Origin: CAZEAN01 sp964510225
GTDB lineage: Bacteria > Planctomycetota > Planctomycetia > Isosphaerales > Isosphaeraceae
Length of the DNA stretch: 13,583 nucleotides
NCBI GenBank assembly: GCA_964510225.1
Contig: CAZEAN010000153.1
Location: forward strand, 1-13,583
Direction: 5' to 3'
Under the pieces are notes generated by a model that did no database searches, was not told the origin of the DNA, and worked only from the letters and a program-made list of their open reading frames with translations. Position 1 is the stretch's first letter, and every line of letters begins with the position of its first letter. The position numbers and the translations under genes were made by a program. Positions 7,551 through 13,583 of the stretch are shown here, piece after piece.

Positions 7551-10433
7551 TCAGACTAAGAGATCGATGATCAAGTCTTCCAGCAGAGAAGCTTCGATTG
7601 ATTGCTCATCGTCGTCTTCTGGGGAGTTATCATGTCCTGGGATTGGGTCTTCTTCGGCTTGACCTCGATCAAAGTGAGATAACGTCTCGTCCTGGAGAAC
7701 AAACGAGTTTCCGAAGTCGATGAACAGGGGTTGAGCAAACACGCCAGGAGCGAAGGTACCTTTGTCCGGTGTCATCCCGAAGGCGAACCCAGCGAGTTCG
7801 ATCTCAGGGACGGGTTGGCCAACAGTTGTACCGATGGGTTGTGCAGTCCCCTCTAGCGACAACTCGGCGGAAGCAGTGCTATCTTGATTTCCGAGAAGAA
7901 TGTAAGCAACTTGCTCTTTGGTGTGTGAGCGTTCCGCGTCACCGATGACATCCTCGTTGATCGCTAGACCAAGATTGTTCGATGAGATCGGATTTGAACC
8001 ATAGAGGACCGGCCATCCACCATCACCTCCGTCCATCGCTGCCGAGCTCACTATGGCATTCGTAGCGTTGGAAAGCCCATGGCGATAACTGAAGGGTGGG
8101 TTATTGTCGACACCTCGGACGGAGTCACTTCCAACAGCAGCCTCGAAGGCAATGCCATCGATCAGACCGCTACCAGCCTCAACCACAATGTAGCCGATGG
8201 TCTCATCAACTCGGGTTTGGTCGGTATCTTCGCCTACATGCTTGCCAACGAAGAGTGTTGAGGAGGATGGTACGTTGGTACGTTGATCCCCGCGAGCCCA
8301 GAAGCTTGACCAATCGCTATCGTTCTCAGTCATCACTTGGCCAACTACGACAGGACTGCTGTAGCTGTTGTTGTAGCTGACTTGCTGTCCAACCAATGAC
8401 CCCCGTCGATCGGTGACGGTCGATTCGAAACGCACTGCTTCCATGGTCACTCCATGGTCGGTTTCATTGTAACGACCTTCTTCAATGACCATGTAGTGCA
8501 AGTCGGCGTTGATTGCTCCTCCTGTACCATCACTCGTCGCTCGTTGAACTTTGATCTCAAAGCTACTCCCTGTCGCGTTCCGGACCCGAGCGACCAGAGG
8601 ATCATTCCCTCCTACAACACCTACACTCGCAACGACGACCATCGAGTCGTAGTCCTGACCCAATGTAACGAGCTGCCAGTCATCGTTGGTCACGAAAAGT
8701 TCACCGACAGCCAGTTTCGGTGTCAAAACAGGTGGAGCAACGTCGTTGATAGTGACAGTGGTGCTCGCTGAATTGTTCCCAGTGTTTTGTTCGTTGGTGA
8801 GAGGATCAACTGAAGCCGTGAGTGTGTGGGTTGCGGTGGATGCTGAACTCGTATTCCACGTGGTGTTTACACTCGTGGAACTTCCGGATCCTAAGTTAGC
8901 CACGTCGAGAGTCGCGATCACGAAGTCGTCGGTGGTTTCCACAGTCCCGTTGTCCGAGACAATTTCGACGCTAAATGATGCTGGGCTGTCTCCGGTATTA
9001 ATAACATCAACAGTGATCTCTACATTCTCGCCGACTTTGAGATCATCGGGGGTTGCGTTAATGTTTTGGATGGCGATGTCCACCACTGGATCCGGCTCCA
9101 ACGCGCCAAGTGCCCCGGCCAGGTTTAGTCGACCATCTGTCAATGTGCGTCCGGTTGCACTCAGATCGTCGACCGAGTTGAGTAAGATGCTCTTTACTTC
9201 TTGTGGTGTAAGTGAGGGATCTTCAGCGAGCAATACGGCAGCAGCCCCAGCAACGTGGGGTGATGCCATTGATGTTCCAGAGGACCAGACATATCCTCCA
9301 CCGTAGAAGGTACTCGCGATGTCAACTCCAGGGGCGGCGAGATCGACCGAAGTTACTCCGATGTTCGAGAAGCCGGCATAGTTATCGCGATTATTGGTCG
9401 CCGCCACTGAAATAATGTTGTCGAGATTGTACGACGAAGGGTAGTGAGGAGATAAATCGTTGTTCGCTCCAGAATTACCTGCGGCCGCAACGAAGACTTG
9501 ACCAGCATTACGTGCTGCAGCAATCGCATTGAATAGAGAGTTGCTGAATCCTCCCCCACCCCAACTATTATTGGTTAGGGTTGCCCCGTTCGAAACCGCA
9601 TATTCAATAGCACCAATGGCACCGAAGGTTGAACCTGATCCAGTCGGGCCCAGAAATCGGAGGGCCATAATCTTGGCCTTTGGGGCAACTCCGATGATTC
9701 CAACATTGTTGTCGACACCTGCGATCGTGCCAGCAACATGGGTTCCATGGAAGTTCTCATCCATCGGGTCGCTGTCGCCACGACCATAGAAGTCATAGCC
9801 GTAGACGTCGTCAACGTAGCCATTCAAGTCGTCATCCAGTCCGTTGCCCGGGATTTCTCCATTGTTAATCCACATGTTGTCTGCAAGGTCTTCATGAGTG
9901 TAATCGACACCAGAGTCGATCACTGCGACAATCACTCCTTCGCCAGCGTTTGGTGCCATAGCCCAAGCTTCCGGGGCATCGATATCGGCGTCCGGAGTCC
10001 CACTGACATCGCGAATTGATTGACCGGTGTTGTGCAGTCCATATTCAAGTCCGTAGAACGTATCATCGCTTGGATTAACAGTCGTGCTGACGATGTAGTC
10101 GGGCTCGGCATAAAGGACGAGAGGGTCTTCCTGATATGCCTGGAGCGTTGAGAAGTAATCGACGCCTTCATCTAGTTGAACAGCGTGGAGTCCAGGAACC
10201 AGAGTGAACTCATGTTCGAACGACGTACCGGGCACTGGTTCGAGCTTCACGTCGGCGGCCTCGTCACTGTACCGCACGAGGATTCGAGTCGGTTCAAATT
10301 CATCAAGATCGAGTTGTAGCGGTTCACGTTGTTCCGATTGCTGAACCTCAGCGAGAGCCACGCTCAATAACGCTTTGAGTTCGAGCGATTCAACCCTGGG
10401 GACCACGCGATCGGAACGCTTTGAAGTGCTCAT
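7551..10433 (-). CDS. Large exported S8 protease with CARDB-like domain and three H-type-lectin-like repeats
   Basis: A 960-residue multidomain protein. From ATG 10433 a short Arg-rich leader runs into VESLELKALLSVA (14-26), the planctomycete secretion motif; GGGAG lies 5 bases before the ATG. Residues about 45-120 look like a subtilase propeptide. The S8 domain (about 155-445) has Asp173 in VAVIDSGVD, His229 in HGTHVAG, Asn320 in AAGNSG and Ser388 in GTSMASPHVAG, plus an Asp-rich loop (LDDDLNGYVDDVYG) typical of calcium-stabilised bacterial members. Residues about 448-565 form a CARDB-like beta domain, with a repeated NTG pattern. Residues about 568-848 hold three diverged repeats, each a hydrophobic VVV strand, an ND/W/R segment and a closing YI(V/L)hE-G-like strand, resembling H-type lectin modules. 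The last 40 residues are acidic with a hydrophobic end. By family it is a secreted endopeptidase; carbohydrate binding is inference from the repeats. Confidence 0.92.
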   Translation of the reverse strand: MSTSKRSDRVVPRVESLELKALLSVALAEVQQSEQREPLQLDLDEFEPTRILVRYSDEAADVKLEPVPGTSFEHEFTLVPGLHAVQLDEGVDYFSTLQAYQEDPLVLYAEPDYIVSTTVNPSDDTFYGLEYGLHNTGQSIRDVSGTPDADIDAPEAWAMAPNAGEGVIVAVIDSGVDYTHEDLADNMWINNGEIPGNGLDDDLNGYVDDVYGYDFYGRGDSDPMDENFHGTHVAGTIAGVDNNVGIIGVAPKAKIMALRFLGPTGSGSTFGAIGAIEYAVSNGATLTNNSWGGGGFSNSLFNAIAAARNAGQVFVAAAGNSGANNDLSPHYPSSYNLDNIISVAATNNRDNYAGFSNIGVTSVDLAAPGVDIASTFYGGGYVWSSGTSMASPHVAGAAAVLLAEDPSLTPQEVKSILLNSVDDLSATGRTLTDGRLNLAGALGALEPDPVVDIAIQNINATPDDLKVGENVEITVDVINTGDSPASFSVEIVSDNGTVETTDDFVIATLDVANLGSGSSTSVNTTWNTSSASTATHTLTASVDPLTNEQNTGNNSASTTVTINDVAPPVLTPKLAVGELFVTNDDWQLVTLGQDYDSMVVVASVGVVGGNDPLVARVRNATGSSFEIKVQRATSDGTGGAINADLHYMVIEEGRYNETDHGVTMEAVRFESTVTDRRGSLVGQQVSYNNSYSSPVVVGQVMTENDSDWSSFWARGDQRTNVPSSSTLFVGKHVGEDTDQTRVDETIGYIVVEAGSGLIDGIAFEAAVGSDSVRGVDNNPPFSYRHGLSNATNAIVSSAAMDGGDGGWPVLYGSNPISSNNLGLAINEDVIGDAERSHTKEQVAYILLGNQDSTASAELSLEGTAQPIGTTVGQPVPEIELAGFAFGMTPDKGTFAPGVFAQPLFIDFGNSFVLQDETLSHFDRGQAEEDPIPGHDNSPEDDDEQSIEASLLEDLIIDLLV

Positions 10434-11314
10434 GAAAGCTCCCAGCAACCTGGATAAAAATGGGCTTTGATCTGTTGAAAATTGAGTTGAAGTGAGAAAG
10501 ATTGGCTCGGTACGAGTTGACTCGTGCCTAGGCCTTCGGAAGGCACTTTACAACAGCACCCGAATGAAGACCGCCTCGACTTACCCGCTCTTCTGGAAAA
10601 CCCTACGATGTCGAGAGTTACTGAGATCAGGTTCCCTGAATTGCAAGGGCGGATAGGGTAGCCGAAGTCTTGAGCCGAAGCACCAACGAGTTCCGGACTG
10701 AGAAACAGCACGGAATGTTGAAGTGTGGATGGATGCCTCTGTGTCCCTCGTGGTAGTGTTCGACCAGCACTTACCCTAGGGCAGAGTGCCGATCACCCCG
10801 AAGGCCAAAGCACCACAAGTAGCTTACCGACCTAGATGCGCAAACACTAGCTCTCTCCTGGAGATGAACACAGGTCAATCCAACCTTGAGTTCAGCCACA
10901 ACAGTACAAGGACATTCAATCAATTACATTTACTATGGGGCACAAACAACTGAGGACTTTCCCGATAGAAGCGGGTAGGTTCGCAACTCGACTGAAATCC
11001 GTGCTGGTTGTCGATCGTCACGGCGCTCAGACTGTACCTCCCCAAATCGGTCTGGATAGGGATAGGTTCCCAACGACGGCCCACCTAGCGTCGCGATCGG
11101 AAATGGTTAGCAGTCATTAGGAGAGTACTAGGGTGCGTCTGAGTGGCCCGACAATGCCAGGAATCGCTGGCTCATGACAACACTCATGCAAGCGGCATGT
11201 ATAGCCCGCCTGTCATAGGGAGTATCTTGGCCGCAAAATTCAACAGGATCGTAAGGGGCCGAGGGGTGAAAGGCGACGCCGAAGGAGCCAGTCACCTCCG
11301 CAATACCGATAAAC

Positions 11315-11342
11315 TTGTATAATTTACTATTTATTGTATATT
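11315..11342 (+). promoter_or_regulatory. Candidate housekeeping-type promoter in an AT-rich island
   Basis: TTGTAT (11315-11320), 16 bases, then TATATT (11337-11342), inside about 45 bases almost free of G and C while the surroundings are GC-balanced. A second TATAAT is at 11318-11323. It lies about 380 bases upstream of the ECF sigma start, so the transcript would have a long leader or serve an unseen RNA. The -35 matches only three of six consensus bases. Confidence 0.35.
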
Positions 11343-11486
11343 TATTTACAGTTATCGAATCGACTGGAGCAGATTATTACAGGGGTCTGTGTGATACAAC
11401 TTAGGGGCCCAATCCAACGGAGTTGGCCTCAGTAAGATCACAGAGGAGGAGTTCAATTAGGTTTGAGGCCTCGAATCGCCAACCAT

Positions 11487-11515
11487 GGAACTCGCCCTAG
11501 CGTTTCGCAGTATCT
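11487..11515 (+). promoter_or_regulatory. Possible ECF-type promoter upstream of the sigma gene
   Basis: GGAACT (11487-11492) resembles the GGAAC -35 element of many ECF sigma factors; 17 bases later stands GTATCT, a poor -10 match. If real it would allow autoregulation. This is one short motif in 1.3 kb and may be chance. Confidence 0.2.
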
Positions 11516-11633
11516 GGATTTCCGCACAGCAGAAGAACCACCCTTAAGCCATTCTACGGAAACGGCTTACGTCTTGCGCGGCTCCCACATCCGTTGTTAC
11601 TCGTAGGCTTTATCTGTCTTCCTAGTCGTCTCG

Positions 11634-11661
11634 TTGTCCCTTTTGGGAAGTTCCGGGACAA
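11634..11661 (+). promoter_or_regulatory. Inverted repeat TTGTCCC-N14-GGGACAA upstream of the ECF sigma gene
   Basis: A perfect 7-base inverted repeat (11634-11640 and 11655-11661) with GGAA-G-TTCC nested inside the loop. It ends 62 bases before the sigma ATG. It could be an operator or a 5' leader hairpin. There is no T run, so it is not a standard terminator. Confidence 0.35.
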
Positions 11662-11723
11662 TAACTCATTGTTCACGGCGAGCCGACGGAGAAGATGGAA
11701 GCCGAGCCGGGGCGAGGCAAAAC

Positions 11724-12257
11724 ATGGACGCAAAAACTTTATTCGAAATTATGATCCGTGAACACACCGACATGCTCGTCGCCTACATTCGAGCTGGCGT
11801 TCGTGATCTCCATGCAGTGGATGATATTTATCAAGAAACTGTCCTCACTGCATGGAAACGGATCGATGACTTTGATCGAGAAAAATCTATCGGCCCCTGG
11901 CTGCGCGGGATTGCCGGTAAGATCATGCTTGCTTTCCACCGGAGGACTTCGCGGGCGCCTCTGCCGCTCGATGGCGCAGCGCTGGAGTGGCTAAACGATC
12001 GCTTCGAGGCAATCCATGATTTGCATGGCGACACGTTTTACGAGAAGTTGGGCGCGTTGCGTGAGTGTCTGGCGGAGTTACCAGAGGCCTATCAGCGACC
12101 GATCAAGTTGCGCTACATCGAGCAACGGGCCCTGGCGGAGATTAGATCGCTGCTGAACTTGGCCGGGGAAGCTTTGAAGAAACGAATCTCGCGCGGCAAG
12201 GCGCGTTTGGCAGAGTGTCTGGAGGGGAAGTTGGGGCTCGCGGGGACTCCGGGATGA
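11724..12257 (+). CDS. ECF-type RNA polymerase sigma factor
   Basis: A 177-residue protein of normal ECF length. Region 2 spans about residues 8-74, with the DDIYQETVLTAWKR helix (33-46) for core and -10 contact. Region 4 spans about 110-165, with the LPEAYQRPIKLRYIEQRALAEI stretch split at Tyr123-Ile140 and a recognition helix ending in ALKKRISRGKARL (150-162). There is no extra C-terminal domain. The frame opens at a TTG (11634), but ATG 11724 is chosen: GAGG lies 8 bases before it and region 2 begins soon after. The stop overlaps the ATG of the following membrane protein gene (ATGA), the usual arrangement for a sigma factor and its regulator. The family redirects polymerase to stress or envelope regulons. 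The target regulon is not visible, although an exported-protein gene follows downstream at 13391. Confidence 0.92.
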   Translation: MDAKTLFEIMIREHTDMLVAYIRAGVRDLHAVDDIYQETVLTAWKRIDDFDREKSIGPWLRGIAGKIMLAFHRRTSRAPLPLDGAALEWLNDRFEAIHDLHGDTFYEKLGALRECLAELPEAYQRPIKLRYIEQRALAEIRSLLNLAGEALKKRISRGKARLAECLEGKLGLAGTPG

Positions 12258-13141
12258 ACGACAATGAGAAGGCGAAGTGGGACGAGTTGCGGGAATCTTG
12301 GATCGAGTCTCTCCTCGTGAGTGCGGCCGGGCAGTCGGCCCATACGGACCGGATCGCGCGTGCAATGAGCCAAATCGAACCCGGTCCGGCCCAACCCAGT
12401 CTGTCGCGCCAAGTTAGGAGGCGGCAGTGGATTCTCCGAGGCGGGTTGATTGCAATAGCCGCCTCTCTATTGTCGTTGCTGTTCTTCCTCCGGGGAGGCG
12501 GGGACTCTACTGCGATGGCCGCCATCCAGCGTTCGTTGGACGTGGCATCGGATCAAACAACTCGCAAGTACCTGGCGGAAGTCGATTATCGGTCGCCGAT
12601 CGGAACGTCTCTCCGAATCGCCTACGAACTGTACGTTCAAGGCAGCGAACGTTTCGTTTTGCGACAGCCTGGCCTGCTGCCGGGCAATGGTTTCTGGCTA
12701 GGCCGGGACGGGTCCGAGGCATGGGTGGTACCTCCCGTTGGCCCGGTCATGAAGGGTGACTTGACGTTACACCGACTGTGGCTTCGCCCACGTGAAGATC
12801 TCGGCACACCGTATTTGCACGTCACGACGATGCTGAAGCGGATGTCGAGCGGGTATCGGTTGCGCACGTTAGATGACGAGACAGTGCTGATCCCGGATGG
12901 GAAGTCAGTTACTTGCCAGCACATACGAGCCCAATTGAAGACGTTCGATGAAAAAGACCTTCCCGACACGATTGAACTATGGGCAAGTCGGGAATCTGGG
13001 ATGTCGATTCAGGTAGTCGCGCGTTGGGAACTGACGAATAGCGAGGTCGGGAGGAAGTCAATCGTGTTGACCTTCCAATCCGAAGAGCCTCAGCTTTCGA
13101 GAGATTGGTTCACTCCGGAGGCTCATGCCTCCGCCCGTTGA
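12254..13141 (+). CDS. Single-pass membrane protein, probable anti-sigma factor with extracytoplasmic sensor domain
   Basis: A 295-residue protein starting at ATG 12254, which overlaps the sigma stop by four bases. An upstream in-frame start at 12215 would lie inside the sigma gene and is less likely. Residues 1-57 are charged and cytoplasmic (KWDELRESWIESLLVS at 8-23), then RRRQW precedes one membrane helix (about 59-79). About 210 residues follow outside the membrane. The outer part begins AIQRSLDVAS (90-99) and reads as alternating strands with many aromatic residues. This resembles the outer-membrane-lipoprotein-carrier/RseB-type fold, but I recognise this only loosely. The N-terminal part has no His-x3-Cys-x2-Cys motif, so it is not a zinc anti-sigma factor. 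Position and topology argue for a regulator holding the ECF sigma at the membrane. A non-regulatory secreted-domain protein is the alternative. Confidence 0.7.
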   Translation: MNDNEKAKWDELRESWIESLLVSAAGQSAHTDRIARAMSQIEPGPAQPSLSRQVRRRQWILRGGLIAIAASLLSLLFFLRGGGDSTAMAAIQRSLDVASDQTTRKYLAEVDYRSPIGTSLRIAYELYVQGSERFVLRQPGLLPGNGFWLGRDGSEAWVVPPVGPVMKGDLTLHRLWLRPREDLGTPYLHVTTMLKRMSSGYRLRTLDDETVLIPDGKSVTCQHIRAQLKTFDEKDLPDTIELWASRESGMSIQVVARWELTNSEVGRKSIVLTFQSEEPQLSRDWFTPEAHASAR

Positions 13142-13390
13142 CGTTCGCGCGGCGCTGCCACCGACTTTACACGGGAATACTGCTTGAGGATGTTGTTGCG
13201 CGCCTACCGTTGGAAATCGATTCTAAGACTTGAATAGGTAGGAAGACAGTCGACCTTGAGCTTCAGCTCATCACACTCTCCTCTGATATTTTTGTCTACA
13301 TTTCTGTCCCCTTTTATTGCCTTCTCGACAATTACTCGTCAGCACGATCTCTGTTCAGATTCCGGGTCAAAAACTGATGGGAAGTAACCC

Positions 13391-13583
13391 ATGAAGCCTT
13401 TCCTTACTCTCGGCCGATCCATCGCAGGATACCTCAGTGTCGTAACAACGAGACCTCAGAGACGTCCTGCTCGGCGAGCAAGTCGTGGGTTGGAGGCGTT
13501 GGAAGCGCGGATGGTACTGTCGTGTGTTTTCGGGGTTGGGGAGACGATGTCGGGCCACCACGAGAGTCTTAGCCCCGGGGGAT
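13391..13583 (+). CDS. Exported planctomycete protein, N-terminus only (cut by right edge)
   Basis: The ATG at 13391 opens a frame of 64 codons to the window edge with no stop. GGGAAG stands about 6 bases before it. The start MKPFLTLGRSIAGYL is followed by an Arg-rich run and LEALEARMVLS (34-44), the planctomycete secreted-protein motif shared with both proteases in this window. What follows (CVFGVGETMSGHH) is too short to identify. It lies about 250 bases behind the sigma/anti-sigma pair on the same strand, so it may belong to that regulon, but the gap argues against simple co-transcription. Confidence 0.7.
   Translation, partial: MKPFLTLGRSIAGYLSVVTTRPQRRPARRASRGLEALEARMVLSCVFGVGETMSGHHESLSPGG

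Larger units (their letters stand above)
10434..11723. other. Long intergenic region (about 1.3 kb) between the large protease and the ECF sigma gene
   Basis: No reading frame here has a family resemblance or a good start site. The longest, 10430-10711 minus and 10935-11120 plus, look like chance. The region holds an AT-rich island at 11311-11357, a TTGTCCC/GGGACAA inverted repeat at 11634-11661 and a GGAACT ECF-like element at 11487, listed separately. No tRNA, rRNA or CRISPR pattern seen. A decayed gene or an unannotated small RNA remains possible. Confidence 0.5.

Noticed and set aside
8686..9306. Plus-strand open frame of 206 codons
   Set aside because: It lies fully opposite the large protease, whose catalytic motifs are intact; its composition (Ser/Val/Thr-rich) is what the antisense of that beta-rich region gives.
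10430..10711. Minus-strand 93-codon frame upstream of the large protease
   Set aside because: No recognisable domain, no convincing ribosome site, and it overlaps the protease start.
10981..11000. GGTTCG-like stretch considered as a tRNA T-loop
   Set aside because: The following bases do not fit the T-loop consensus and no acceptor or anticodon stem can be built around it.
10935..11120. Plus-strand 61-codon frame in the long gap
   Set aside because: Short, no motif, no Shine-Dalgarno sequence before the ATG; probably chance.
12142..12525. Minus-strand 127-codon frame across the sigma/anti-sigma junction
   Set aside because: Shadow of two well-supported plus-strand genes; Pro/Arg/Ser-rich as expected for an antisense frame.

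Overview
The window looks like chromosomal DNA from a planctomycete, by eye of moderate GC (roughly mid-50s percent, not computed). Three predicted exported proteins begin with the Arg-rich leader and L-E-x-(R/K)-x-x-L-S type motif that planctomycetes put on secreted proteins: residues 22-30 of the gene starting at 5889, the start of the gene at 10433, and the right-edge gene at 13391. Large intergenic gaps, an ECF sigma factor with a coupled membrane partner, and LPS/cell-wall sugar genes fit the same picture. The exact genus cannot be read from the sequence.

Layout, left to right. Positions 1-741 (minus) hold the N-terminal half of a phosphoglucosamine mutase (GlmM-like), cut by the left edge. 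After a gap of about 400 bp comes a two-gene plus-strand unit: 1151-2566 encodes a membrane-anchored type I periplasmic-binding-like protein, and 2563-4095 encodes a histidine kinase whose ATG overlaps the first gene's stop (ATGA). No response regulator is present. Positions 4060-5889 (minus) encode an S8 subtilisin-like protease whose 3' end overlaps the kinase gene's 3' end. Next, 6638-7414 (plus) is kdsB. It converges on a nested-hairpin terminator shared with 7551-10433 (minus), a large S8 protease with a CARDB-like domain and three tandem beta-type repeats resembling H-type lectin modules. A gap of about 1.3 kb without a convincing gene follows. Then 11724-12257 (ECF sigma factor) and 12254-13141 (single-pass membrane protein, probable anti-sigma/sensor) form a second ATGA-coupled pair. 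The right edge (13391 onward) holds the start of another exported planctomycete protein.

There is no single metabolic operon here. The common theme is the cell envelope and what lies outside it: precursor sugars (GlmM for UDP-GlcNAc, KdsB for CMP-Kdo), two exported serine proteases, and two independent membrane signalling units. The clearest candidates for something little described are the anchored-binding-protein/kinase pair and the sigma/one-piece membrane regulator pair. Both are inferred from the sequence alone and neither has a known ligand.
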